Below, piece by piece: positions 6,031 to 13,585 of a stretch of DNA of 17,952 bases. This stretch comes from Gemmatimonadota bacterium. Its GTDB lineage: Bacteria; Gemmatimonadota; Gemmatimonadetes; Palauibacterales; Palauibacteraceae. The stretch spans positions 1 through 17,952 of the forward strand of contig JARFPW010000090.1 in NCBI GenBank assembly GCA_029288095.1. The letters are read 5' to 3'. The position numbers and the translations under genes were made by a program. Below the pieces are notes generated by a model that saw only the letters and a list, made by a program, of their open reading frames with translations, did no database searches and had not been told where the DNA came from. Each line of letters opens with the position of its first letter. Position 1 is the stretch's first letter.

Positions 6031-7980
6031 CTACGCTTCACCTTCGTACTTCGCTTTCAGCTGCTCGACCACCGCCGGATCGGCCAGCGTGGTCGTGTCC
6101 CCCAGGGCTCGTCCTTCGGCTACGTCGCGTAGCAGCCGACGCATGATCTTTCCGCTCCGCGTCTTCGGAAGCTCCGCACTGATGACGATGTCCGCCGGCT
6201 TCGCGATCGCCCCGATTTCGTTGCCGACGTGTTGCCGCAACTCCTGGATTAAGTCCGACGAGGATTCCGTGCCCTCGACGAGCGAGACGAAAGCGGCTAC
6301 TGCCTGACCCTTCAACTCGTCAGCCCGGCCTACGACCGCGGCTTCGGCGACTGCGGGGTGATCGACGAGAGCGGACTCAACCTCCATCGTCCCGATCCGA
6401 TGGCCGGCGACGTTGAGGACGTCATCCACCCGGCCGAGAATCCAGTAATATCCATCTTCATCCCTCCGCGCCCCGTCACCAGGGAAATACACGCCGTCCC
6501 ACTTCGACCAGTATGTCTCGCGATACCTTTGTTCGTCGCCCCAGATTCCGCGGAGCATCCCCGGCCACGGCGATGTGATCGCCAGGTAGCCGCTATCCGC
6601 CTCTTGGCCGTCGTTGTCGAGAATCGTCGCCTCGACGCCGGGAAATGGAATGGTAGCCGATCCGGGCTTCGTTGAAACCGCCCCGGGCAACGGCGTGATC
6701 ATGATCCCGCCCGTCTCCGTCTGCCACCACGTGTCCACGATCGGGCAGCGGTCGCCACCTATATGCTCCTGGTACCACATCCAGGCCTCGGGGTTGATCG
6801 GCTCGCCGACGGTTCCCAGCAGCCGCAGGCTGGACATGTCGTACCGGGCCGGCCACTCGTCGCCCCACTTCATGAAGGCCCGAATCGCCGTGGGGGCCGT
6901 GTACAGGATCGTCACTCCGTAATCCTCCACGAGCTTCCAGAAGCGCCCTCGGTCAGGGTAGTCAGGGGCTCCCTCGTACATCACGATTGTCGCGCCCAGC
7001 GCCAACGGTCCGTACACGATGTAGGAGTGGCCCGTGACCCAGCCCACGTCCGCCGTGCACCAGTAGACGTCGTCGTGCTTCACGTCGAACACCCACTTGG
7101 TCGTGGCTACGACCTGGGTGAGGTAGCCCCCGGTCGTGTGGACGATGCCCTTCGGCTTCCCGGTCGTGCCCGAGGTATAGAGGATATAGAGGATGTCCTC
7201 CGCCTCCATCGCTTCCGGCTCACAGGCGCCGTCTCCTTCGGCAACCAGCTCGTGATACCAGTGATCCCGGCCGTCCCGCATATCGACGGGAGGACCGCCC
7301 TCTTCACGCCGGACGACCACGACGTGGTCGACGAACTCGAGTCCGTCCACGGCTTCATCCGAGGTCTGCTTCAGCGGCACGATGCCCCCGCGTCGGTAGC
7401 CGCCGTCCGCGGTGATCAGCACCCTGGCCTGCGCGTCGATCATCCGGTCGCGCAGAGATTTGGCGGAAAAACCGCCGAATACGACGGAATGCGGGGCGCC
7501 GATTCGGGTGCACGCCAGCATGGCGATCGCCGCCTCGGGGATCATTGGCAGGTAGATGCCGACCCGGTCTCCTCGCCCGACGCCGAGCCTCTTCAGGGCG
7601 GCGGCGAACGCACACACTTCTCTGTGGAGCTCCCGGTAGGTGTACGTGCGCTTGTCACCGGGCTCGCCTTCCCAGATGAGCGCGGTGGCGTCGGCGCGGG
7701 GTCCATCGAGGTGTCGGTCGAGACAGTTGTGGGAGACATTGAGCTGACCGCCCTCGAACCATCTGGCGAACGGCGGTTCCCACGAGAGGACGTTGTCCCA
7801 GCGCCGGAACCAGTCGAGCTGCTCGGCCTGGACCGCCCAGAACGCTTCGCGGTCGGCGCCGGCCTCTACATAGGGAGTGTCGTCGGAAACGTGCGCGGCC
7901 GCACGAAAAGCCTGGGGTGGATCGAAGGTGCGGTCTTCGGTTAGAAGGACCTCTATTTCTCGGCTGCGGCTCCCGTCCAT
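6031..7980 (-). CDS. acs: Acetyl-CoA synthetase (AMP-forming)
   Basis: Converts acetate, ATP and CoA to acetyl-CoA, AMP and pyrophosphate in the cytoplasm. I chose the ATG at 7980 because an AGGAGG lies 6 bases upstream. This gives 649 residues, the normal Acs length, whereas the longer frame back to 8046 adds an atypical N-terminus. The adenylation signature YTSGTTGKPKG is intact, as are the acetate-pocket/AMP motif WWQTETGG and the core motif YFPGDGARRDEDGYYWILGR. Near the C-terminus PKTRSGKIMRR holds the catalytic lysine (K611), the site at which Acs enzymes are typically switched off by acetylation. No acetyltransferase or deacetylase gene is nearby. The gene stands alone on the minus strand, divergent from the small-protein/CDF pair and convergent with the cytochrome operon. 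Confidence 0.97.
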   Translation of the reverse strand: MDGSRSREIEVLLTEDRTFDPPQAFRAAAHVSDDTPYVEAGADREAFWAVQAEQLDWFRRWDNVLSWEPPFARWFEGGQLNVSHNCLDRHLDGPRADATALIWEGEPGDKRTYTYRELHREVCAFAAALKRLGVGRGDRVGIYLPMIPEAAIAMLACTRIGAPHSVVFGGFSAKSLRDRMIDAQARVLITADGGYRRGGIVPLKQTSDEAVDGLEFVDHVVVVRREEGGPPVDMRDGRDHWYHELVAEGDGACEPEAMEAEDILYILYTSGTTGKPKGIVHTTGGYLTQVVATTKWVFDVKHDDVYWCTADVGWVTGHSYIVYGPLALGATIVMYEGAPDYPDRGRFWKLVEDYGVTILYTAPTAIRAFMKWGDEWPARYDMSSLRLLGTVGEPINPEAWMWYQEHIGGDRCPIVDTWWQTETGGIMITPLPGAVSTKPGSATIPFPGVEATILDNDGQEADSGYLAITSPWPGMLRGIWGDEQRYRETYWSKWDGVYFPGDGARRDEDGYYWILGRVDDVLNVAGHRIGTMEVESALVDHPAVAEAAVVGRADELKGQAVAAFVSLVEGTESSSDLIQELRQHVGNEIGAIAKPADIVISAELPKTRSGKIMRRLLRDVAEGRALGDTTTLADPAVVEQLKAKYEGEA

Positions 7981-7986
7981 GGGGCG

Positions 7987-7992
7987 CCTCCT
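7987..7992 (-). promoter_or_regulatory. Ribosome binding site that fixes the acs start
   Basis: On the minus strand this reads AGGAGG, a perfect Shine-Dalgarno core, 6 bases before the ATG at 7980. No comparable site precedes the further-upstream in-frame ATGs (8046, 8022), so the shorter 649-residue form is preferred. Confidence 0.75.
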
Positions 7993-8015
7993 GAGTTGCG
8001 TTAAAGTGAGGAATG

Positions 8016-8043
8016 CTGACATTGGAGACTGGTTCAATATAAC
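8016..8043 (+). promoter_or_regulatory. Sigma-70-like promoter for the small membrane protein/CDF operon
   Basis: CTGACA at 8016-8021 (5 of 6 to TTGACA) and TATAAC at 8038-8043 (5 of 6 to TATAAT) are separated by 16 bases. They sit in an unusually AT-rich patch of an otherwise GC-rich sequence. Transcription would begin near 8050, leaving only about 9 bases before the ATG at 8059, so the first gene would be nearly leaderless. On the opposite strand TATATT (8041 down to 8036) could serve as a -10 for acs, but I see no good matching -35. Confidence 0.45.
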
Positions 8044-8045
8044 CA
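8030..8045. repeat. Short inverted repeat over the -10 region, possible operator
   Basis: TGGTT (8030-8034) and AACCA (8041-8045) are 5-base inverted arms around CAATAT. They overlap the predicted -10 element of the + strand promoter and lie in the shared acs/CDF intergenic region. A wider ATTGG (8021-8025)/CCAAT (8043-8047) pair is also present. It could be a regulator site or chance in an AT-rich spacer. Confidence 0.25.
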
Positions 8046-8058
8046 ATAACCCGGGCTC

Positions 8059-8241
8059 ATGAACGACCTTACGCTCCTGATCATCCTCGTCGCCGGCGCG
8101 GTAGTCGCGTTCGGAGTCGGCATCTGGGCCGGCCTCGGATATCCGGGTCTCTACGAGAAGTATGAGTCCACGGGGCGGGTGCCCAGAGAGTCCCCGTTCC
8201 AGATGCTCGTCGACTGGGTTTACGGGAAATTCGGAAGGTGA
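8059..8241 (+). CDS. Small single-pass membrane protein upstream of CDF transporter
   Basis: A 60-residue protein with one clear hydrophobic segment (about 4-26, including a GVGIWAGLGYPG turn). A polar stretch (31-46) and a short amphipathic C-terminal end (MLVDWVYGKFGR) follow. Its TGA stop is embedded in the GTG start of the CDF gene (GTGA at 8238-8241), and a good promoter lies just upstream. These two facts make it very likely to be a real gene rather than a random frame. I do not recognise the family. By position it may be an accessory subunit or membrane partner of the transporter, but nothing in the sequence proves that. Confidence 0.7.
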   Translation: MNDLTLLIILVAGAVVAFGVGIWAGLGYPGLYEKYESTGRVPRESPFQMLVDWVYGKFGR

Positions 8242-9131
8242 GCCCTTCGTCCCCGGCTCCGGCAGAGGACGGAGCGAGGCGCCGTTCGGTTCGACAGGTC
8301 TTGTCTGTAGTCCTGGTGGCTAATCTGCTGGTGGTTGTGGTAAAGCTGTTCATCGGCCTGCGCGTCGGGTCACTGGCCGTTCTCGGCGACGCCGCACACT
8401 CTGGATTCGACTCCCTCAACAACGTAATCGCGCTGTTTGCCGTCCGGTTCGCCGCAGCGCCCGCCGACGACGAGCATCCCTATGGGCACGGGAAGTTCGA
8501 GACGCTGGGTGCGCTCGCCGTGGTGAGCTTTCTGTCCATTACGGCGTTTGAATTGGTTTCCGGAGGTTTGGGGCGCCTGCTGACGGCTGGGGACCCCATA
8601 AACCCCGACCCGCTGACCTTCCTCCTTCTCGCCGCCACACTCGTGGTGAACGTATTCGTTGCCGGCATCGAGACATCGTATGCCCGTCGTCTGGACTCCG
8701 AACTGCTTGCGGCGGACGCGCGCCACACAGCCGCCGATGTCTGGACCACGCTCGCCGTGCTGGGCGGTTTGGGCCTGGTCGCGCTGGGGTGGCAGGATGC
8801 GGACGCCTGGCTGGCGATCGCCGTCGCGGGCCTCATCGCGTACAGCGGGTTCCAGGTACTTCGGAGTACCGTGCCCGTTCTTGTCGACCAGCGAGCCGTC
8901 GAGGCAGCGCGCATTGTCCGGTTTGTCGATGGAATGGAAGGAATACTCGGCGTCCAGGATGTTCGCTCGCGTGGCCGACTCGGCACGCATGCCCATGCGG
9001 AGTTGACCGTCGTGGTCGCAGGGCACCTCTCCGTCGTCGAGGGGCACGCGATAGCTGACGAAGTGGAACGGAAGCTGATAGATGACGGGGGGTTCGCCAC
9101 CGTCGTCGTACACGTCGAACCACCGGACTAG
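8238..9131 (+). CDS. Cation diffusion facilitator (CDF) family divalent metal exporter
   Basis: A 297-residue inner membrane transporter of typical CDF length: about six membrane helices followed by a cytoplasmic metal-sensing domain. The TM2 site reads DAAHSGFD (H54, D58) and the TM5 site ARHTAAD (H163, D167). Paired HxxxD motifs form the tetrahedral transport site and favour zinc or similar ions over manganese. The family hallmark HPYGHGKFETL after TM2 is intact (80-90). The C-terminal domain has histidine-rich strands (THAHAEL and VHVEP), as in YiiP-like proteins that exchange protons for Zn2+, Fe2+ or Cd2+. The start is a GTG coupled to the small upstream gene. The stop overlaps the stop of the convergent isomerase-like gene in the shared tetranucleotide CTAG (9128-9131). 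Exact substrate is not determined. Confidence 0.93.
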   Translation: MSPSSPAPAEDGARRRSVRQVLSVVLVANLLVVVVKLFIGLRVGSLAVLGDAAHSGFDSLNNVIALFAVRFAAAPADDEHPYGHGKFETLGALAVVSFLSITAFELVSGGLGRLLTAGDPINPDPLTFLLLAATLVVNVFVAGIETSYARRLDSELLAADARHTAADVWTTLAVLGGLGLVALGWQDADAWLAIAVAGLIAYSGFQVLRSTVPVLVDQRAVEAARIVRFVDGMEGILGVQDVRSRGRLGTHAHAELTVVVAGHLSVVEGHAIADEVERKLIDDGGFATVVVHVEPPD

Positions 9132-10057
9132 CCCGGATTGGCCTCGAGTTCGGTCCGGATTCTCTCCAGCAGGGACTTGGTTGCCCGCACGCCATCTACC
9201 TCGGACAGGTCGCTTCCCTCGAACTCAATGCCTACGAAACCACGGTAACCGGCCTCAACTACGATCCGCATCATCTTGCGAAAGTCGATCGTCGTCTCGT
9301 CGCCAGCCTCGTCAAACGCGAAGCTCTTGGCGCTTACCGCCTTCGCGAACGGCATTAGCTCCCGGACACCCCGGTACCGGTTGTACGACGTTCCGTCGGC
9401 CAGCCTGAAATTATCGAAGTCCGGCAGAGTACCGCACCGCGGATGATCGACGAGCCTGATTACCTCGACCAGCCAGGAAGCATCAGACGACAGGCCACCG
9501 TGGTTCTCGACGATCACGTTGAGGCCGCGATCCGTGGCAAACTCGGTGAGACGCCGCAGACCATCCGCCGCCAGCTCCCGCTGCGCTTCGCGCGATCCGG
9601 CGGACTCCGCGTTGACGCGTATGCTATGGCAACCGAGAAACGCGGCGGCCTCCACCCATCGGGAATGTCGTTCGACGGCCTCCGTCCGGGCCGCCGCGTC
9701 CGGGTCGCCGAGCCGGCCTTCGGCGTCCACCATGATCAGAAGGCTCCTCACACCCGCGTCCTCGGCCCGTGATCGCATCTCCCGGAGGTAGTCGAGGTCT
9801 GTCACCCGGTCCTGGAAGAACACGTTCACGTACTCGACCGCACCGATGTCGAACTGCCGGCGCGCAAACGCCGGAAACGCGAGCGCGTCGAGATCTCCCC
9901 CTCGAAGCATTCGGTGCAACGACCATTGGGCCAGTGAGATGTCGTACAAGCTGTGCTCCACGGTCGATCCAGAGGCGGTCAGTGCATGCAGGCCCGAAGC
10001 ACCCAGACCGGCGCCGGCCACCCCCATCAAACTGACGAACCGGCGCCGATCGATCAT
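9128..10057 (-). CDS. Tat-exported sugar phosphate isomerase/epimerase-like TIM-barrel protein
   Basis: I chose the ATG at 10057 because it lies one base after the stop of the upstream gene (TGAGATG) and places a twin-arginine motif (RRRFVSLMG, residues 4-12) at the N-terminus, followed by an Ala/Gly-rich hydrophobic segment (to about 28). The mature part matches the xylose-isomerase-like TIM-barrel (AP endonuclease family 2) fold. VIVENHGG holds a candidate metal-ligand glutamate (E184), LPDFDNF holds D213/D215, and GFVGIEFEG holds E278 on the last strand. The length of 309 is normal for this family. Tat export suggests a periplasmic enzyme loaded with a metal cofactor in the cytoplasm; such secreted versions are common in Planctomycetes, Bacteroidetes and similar polysaccharide-using groups. 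The substrate cannot be read from the sequence. There is no clear Shine-Dalgarno, so translation is probably coupled to the upstream gene. Confidence 0.82.
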   Translation of the reverse strand: MIDRRRFVSLMGVAGAGLGASGLHALTASGSTVEHSLYDISLAQWSLHRMLRGGDLDALAFPAFARRQFDIGAVEYVNVFFQDRVTDLDYLREMRSRAEDAGVRSLLIMVDAEGRLGDPDAAARTEAVERHSRWVEAAAFLGCHSIRVNAESAGSREAQRELAADGLRRLTEFATDRGLNVIVENHGGLSSDASWLVEVIRLVDHPRCGTLPDFDNFRLADGTSYNRYRGVRELMPFAKAVSAKSFAFDEAGDETTIDFRKMMRIVVEAGYRGFVGIEFEGSDLSEVDGVRATKSLLERIRTELEANPG

Positions 10058-10058
10058 C

Positions 10059-10715
10059 TCAACCGGCGGCCTGAGTGGCGAGCTCCGGCGATTCGACGAG
10101 GGACCAGGCACAGCGCGAGTCTCCCCGGCCCTGGCACTCGGCGTGACGGACGGACAGTTCCGCGTCCCACATTTCGGTCACGCATACGCCCAGCGCAGCC
10201 GTGAGGATTTCGCAGGCATTTCCATGTATGCCGGCCGGGGCGAGGGCAAAGCCCTCGATCGACAGTGCCGGAGGGTCCCGGTCCGCGTCGATCTGTATCC
10301 CGGGGCTGAGGGCCCTGGCCGCACTCGACATCGAACGGAGGAGCCTGCGTTGCCGGGCTGCCTCCGTGGACAAGCGGCGCGCGGCCTTCCGCAAAGCGCC
10401 TGAATCGGCGAACTTTTCGGTCGCGAGGTTTCTCCCCGCCGTGCTGAAGATGGCTCGAGCGTCGGGACGCCTGGAGATCAACCGAATCAGGTCCAGGAAC
10501 TCAGACAGCGCCAGCGACTGACCTCGGTCGCGCAGGTCCGCATACCGACGCATCTGCACGTTCACGACATCATTCAGCCCGAGTCGGCGCGGAAGACTGT
10601 CGACGAACGCCTCGTCCTCCAGCGACTCCGCGGGCGTGTCCTGATCGCGCAGCGAACGAAGCAGCGCGAGAGCGATTCCCGGGTGTACCTTGTCGGCGGA
10701 TTTGCTTGATTTCAT
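10059..10715 (-). CDS. Hypothetical protein with V4R-like C-terminal end
   Basis: A 218-residue soluble protein with no signal peptide. The C-terminus carries CQGRGDSRCAWSL (C194, C202), resembling the end of V4R (4-vinyl reductase-like) domains, where a Cys-x-x-Gly-(D/N)-x-x-Cys-x-aromatic pattern closes the fold. The middle part (about 45-135) is Arg-rich and helical, including a FSTAGRNLA stretch like the helix seen in related proteins. V4R domains bind small molecules or act as sensors and scaffolds. Residues 1-40 are charged. It starts at an ATG without a strong ribosome site and lies directly upstream of the Tat-exported isomerase-like gene, separated from it by one base, so the two are co-transcribed. 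A sensory or regulatory role is possible but not shown. The V4R assignment is tentative. Confidence 0.62.
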   Translation of the reverse strand: MKSSKSADKVHPGIALALLRSLRDQDTPAESLEDEAFVDSLPRRLGLNDVVNVQMRRYADLRDRGQSLALSEFLDLIRLISRRPDARAIFSTAGRNLATEKFADSGALRKAARRLSTEAARQRRLLRSMSSAARALSPGIQIDADRDPPALSIEGFALAPAGIHGNACEILTAALGVCVTEMWDAELSVRHAECQGRGDSRCAWSLVESPELATQAAG

Positions 10716-10768
10716 GACCGGAAGTGACGGTAGTCGCCGGTCCGGAGGGCGGCAAGACGCGCTCTCGA

Positions 10769-10797
10769 TTGTCGAGTCCGGTTCGGGAACGCATTAT
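10769..10797 (+). promoter_or_regulatory. Candidate leuS promoter
   Basis: TTGTCG (10769-10774) and CATTAT (10792-10797) are each 4 of 6 to the sigma-70 consensus with an ideal 17-base spacer, in the divergent region before leuS. The predicted leader is about 30 bases, too short for a T-box or riboswitch. A Shine-Dalgarno-like GGGAG follows at 10825-10829, 5 bases before the leuS ATG. Confidence 0.3.
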
Positions 10798-10834
10798 GGG
10801 CCGTTCACCAGACAGACACCGTGCGGGAGTTTGG

Positions 10835-13294
10835 ATGTACGACGCGACCACAATAGAGAGCAAATGGCAGGACTACTGGGATCGGAACCGGACCAACCAG
10901 CCTGACCTGGATGCGGCCGAATCCCCGTTCTACAACCTGATGATGTTTCCCTATCCGTCGGCCGAGGGTCTGCATGTAGGCAACATGTACGCGTTCACCG
11001 GCGCCGATTTCCACGGCCGCTTTCAGCGGCTGCGCGGCAACGACGTGTTCCAGCCGATCGGATTCGATGCCTTTGGTATCCACTCCGAGAACCACGCGCT
11101 GAAGTTGAACGTGCATCCGATGAAGCTGATCCCGAGCAACATCGCCAACTTCACGCGCCAGCTGAAAAGCACGGGAATCATGTACGACTGGTCGCATACG
11201 GTCGATACGACAGATCCGGAGTACTACCGGTGGACGCAGTGGATTTTCCTGAAGCTGTACGAGGCCGGCCTCGCCGTGAAGAAGGAGGCTCCGGTCAACT
11301 GGTGTCCATCGTGCAAGACTGTACTGGCCAATGAGCAGGTGATCGCCGGTGAGTGCGAGCGCTGCGGGACCCTGGTGACGCAGCGCATGCTGAGCCAGTG
11401 GTTTTTCCGGATCACGGAGTACACGGATCGATTGCTGGCGAATCTCGACACGATCGACTGGTCCGAGACGACCCTGACCGCCCAGCGCAACTGGATCGGC
11501 CGATCGGAGGGTGCCGCACTGAGGTTTCCCGTGGAAGGCGCAGATCCGATCGAGGTCTTCACGACGCGTCCCGACACGGTGTTCGGTGCGACATTCATGG
11601 TGTTGGCCCCGGAGCACCCGGTCGTCGATCTGGTGACCGTACCGGATCAGCGTGATGCGGTCGAGCGGTACCGACGGGAGTCGGCTGCGCTCGATCTCAA
11701 GGAACGGCAGAAGACGGACGCCCGGACCAAGTCAGGTGTGTTCACGGGTGCCTACGCCACGAATCCGGCGACCGGCGAGCCCGTTCCGATCTGGATCGCC
11801 GACTACGTACTGATGGATTACGGCACCGGCGCGATCATGGCCGTCCCCGCGCACGATCAACGGGATTTCGAGTTTGCGGGCGAACACGACCTTCCCGTCG
11901 TGCCGGTCGTGATACCCGCGGACGCGGACGTGTCCGCCCCGCCGGCCGGCGAGCCCGATCTGGCGGCTGCTTATACCGAGCACACCGAGAACGAGGTTCT
12001 CATCAACTCGGGCGACTTCTCGGGCGCACCGGCCACCGAGGCAGCAGGTCGCATCGTGGATTGGCTTGCCCAGCGGGAGCTGGCCGAAGCGACCGTTACC
12101 TACCGCCTGCACGATTGGTGTATCTCGCGGCAGCGCTACTGGGGTCCACCGATCCCTATCATCTACTGCGATGATTGCGGCCCGGTGCCCGTCCCCGAGG
12201 ATCAGTTGCCTGTGGTCCTGCCGTACGTCGAAGACTTCAAGCCGGGCGACGACGGCGTTGCGCCGCTCGCTAAGGATCGCTCGTTTTATCAGGTCGATTG
12301 TCCCACCTGCGGCGGTTCCGCCCGGCGGGAAACGGACGTTTCGGACACGTTCCTGGACAGCAGCTGGTACTTCCTGAGGTATCCGAGCGCTGATCTGTCG
12401 GACGGACCGATCGATGCGGAGCGCACGGAGCGCTGGCTTCCGGTGAACGCGTACATCGGTGGGGAGGAGCACGCGGTGCTCCATCTGCTGTACTCCCGGT
12501 TCATCACGATGGTGCTGCACGACCTCGGTCATCTGGGATTCGAGGAACCGTATCGGCGATTCAGGAAGCACGGGCTGCTGATCCGAAACGGATCCAAGAT
12601 GTCCAAATCTCGCGGCAACGTCGTGAATCCCGACGACTACATCGAGCGCTTCGGGGCCGATACGTTCCGGACCTACTTGATGTTTCTCGGCCCATATGAG
12701 GAAGGCGGCGATTTTCGCGACGAAGCCATCCTGGGACCGCACCGCTTTCTCTCCAGGGCCGTCGACGCCGTCGAGACGGCCGTGGAGGCAGGCTCCGAGG
12801 GCTTCCCCGATCCGGCCGTGGAACGTGCCCTTCACCAGGCGATCCGCCAGGTCACGGACGACTTCGCGCGTCTGTCATTCAACACGGCGATCGCCGCGTT
12901 GATGGAGTTACTCAACGAGCTTCGAGGGGGCGGTCGGGTACCCACACTCGATGAGGTGAGGCCGTTCGTGGTGATGCTGGGTCCCATCGCGCCGCACGCA
13001 GCGGAGGAGCTGTGGGAGCTGCTGGGTGGTGCCCCCAGCATGTTCGATGCGGCTACGTGGCCCGAGTGGGATGCCGACAAGCTCATAACCGACACAGTCG
13101 AGGTGCCGGTTCAGGTCAACGGTAAGCTGCGGGCTACGGTGACGGCGGTGCGTGGTGCGAGCGAGGAGGATCTGCGGCAGGCCGCGTTGTCCGAGGAGGG
13201 TGTGCGGCGGCACGTCGAGGGGAGCGAGATCATCAAGACGGTCCACGTTCCCGATCGCCTGCTCAACCTGGTGGTACGCACCTCAGAGGGTTGA
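10835..13294 (+). CDS. leuS: Leucyl-tRNA synthetase
   Basis: Charges tRNA-Leu with leucine in the cytoplasm; a class I synthetase. I chose the ATG at 10835 (protein MYDATTIESKWQDYW...) because LeuRS proteins begin with this type of sequence and GGGAG lies 5 bases upstream; upstream in-frame ATGs add unrelated residues. The 819-residue length is typical. The HIGH motif appears as HVGN (47-50) after YPSAEGL. The KMSKS loop (588-592) is in the context NGSKMSKSRGNVVNPDDY. CP1 editing-domain motifs such as TTRPDTVFGATF and a GTGAIMAVPAHDQRD stretch are intact, so the protein should be able to edit mischarged tRNA. Two zinc-ribbon-like cysteine sets are visible: C157/C160/C174/C177 and C445/C448/C489/C492. 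It appears monocistronic, and its stop is 9 bases from the convergent YggX-like gene. Confidence 0.98.
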   Translation: MYDATTIESKWQDYWDRNRTNQPDLDAAESPFYNLMMFPYPSAEGLHVGNMYAFTGADFHGRFQRLRGNDVFQPIGFDAFGIHSENHALKLNVHPMKLIPSNIANFTRQLKSTGIMYDWSHTVDTTDPEYYRWTQWIFLKLYEAGLAVKKEAPVNWCPSCKTVLANEQVIAGECERCGTLVTQRMLSQWFFRITEYTDRLLANLDTIDWSETTLTAQRNWIGRSEGAALRFPVEGADPIEVFTTRPDTVFGATFMVLAPEHPVVDLVTVPDQRDAVERYRRESAALDLKERQKTDARTKSGVFTGAYATNPATGEPVPIWIADYVLMDYGTGAIMAVPAHDQRDFEFAGEHDLPVVPVVIPADADVSAPPAGEPDLAAAYTEHTENEVLINSGDFSGAPATEAAGRIVDWLAQRELAEATVTYRLHDWCISRQRYWGPPIPIIYCDDCGPVPVPEDQLPVVLPYVEDFKPGDDGVAPLAKDRSFYQVDCPTCGGSARRETDVSDTFLDSSWYFLRYPSADLSDGPIDAERTERWLPVNAYIGGEEHAVLHLLYSRFITMVLHDLGHLGFEEPYRRFRKHGLLIRNGSKMSKSRGNVVNPDDYIERFGADTFRTYLMFLGPYEEGGDFRDEAILGPHRFLSRAVDAVETAVEAGSEGFPDPAVERALHQAIRQVTDDFARLSFNTAIAALMELLNELRGGGRVPTLDEVRPFVVMLGPIAPHAAEELWELLGGAPSMFDAATWPEWDADKLITDTVEVPVQVNGKLRATVTAVRGASEEDLRQAALSEEGVRRHVEGSEIIKTVHVPDRLLNLVVRTSEG

Positions 13295-13303
13295 TGGAGA
13301 AGC

Positions 13304-13585
13304 CTACCAGCTGACCGATCCCTCCAGCGAGTCGTCGATGTCGGCCTGGTCTCCGGTGTCGAACAGGAAGGCGTCCAGGTTGCGATACAGGAAGTCGCGC
13401 GCTTTGCGGTCGCGGAGATTCAACCCGTAGTGGTTGATCAACAACATCTGCCGCTGCTTCCAGTCTTCCCAACATTCGGTGCACACCTCGGCGGCAATCC
13501 GTGCCCCGCGTTCGTCATTGAACGGCCTCGTCCCCAGCGGTTGCCTGTCGGAGTGACCACAGCGTGTACACGTAAACTCGGTCAT
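13304..13585 (-). CDS. YggX-like Fe(2+)-trafficking/oxidative damage protection protein, four-cysteine variant
   Basis: The start at 13585 overlaps the stop of the universal stress protein gene (ATGA, 13585-13582), giving 93 residues against about 91 in YggX. The family core is visible: a PFNDERGARIAAEVC region in place of the PGELGKRI stretch, then W-x-x-W followed by QMLLINHYGLNLRD and a C-terminal FLYRNLDAFLF helix. YggX proteins limit iron-driven oxidative damage and help iron-sulfur cluster proteins. Unlike E. coli YggX, which has a single N-terminal cysteine, this protein has two CXXC pairs (C6/C9 and C35/C38) that could form a rubredoxin- or zinc-ribbon-like site. Coupling to a stress protein gene fits an oxidative or metal stress role. 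Without a family search I leave the symbol empty. Confidence 0.78.
   Translation of the reverse strand: MTEFTCTRCGHSDRQPLGTRPFNDERGARIAAEVCTECWEDWKQRQMLLINHYGLNLRDRKARDFLYRNLDAFLFDTGDQADIDDSLEGSVSW

Noticed and set aside
4920..6146. Plus-strand open frame (408 codons) inside the 16-haem gene in another frame
   Set aside because: Its translation is Arg-rich with no motif, while the main frame carries 16 regularly placed CXXCH motifs.
6763..7944. Long plus-strand open frame (393 codons) opposite acs
   Set aside because: It mirrors the acs codons and has a low-complexity Arg/Val/Asp composition without any motif; the Acs reading is certain.
10716..10834. Possible T-box or riboswitch ahead of leuS
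   Set aside because: Only 119 bases separate the divergent genes, no T-box sequence or terminator/antiterminator stem is visible, and a simple promoter with a short leader fits.
11732..12835. Long minus-strand open frame (367 codons) opposite leuS
   Set aside because: It is fully antisense to the conserved LeuRS editing and catalytic regions and its translation shows no recognisable domain. Long antisense frames are expected in GC-rich coding DNA.
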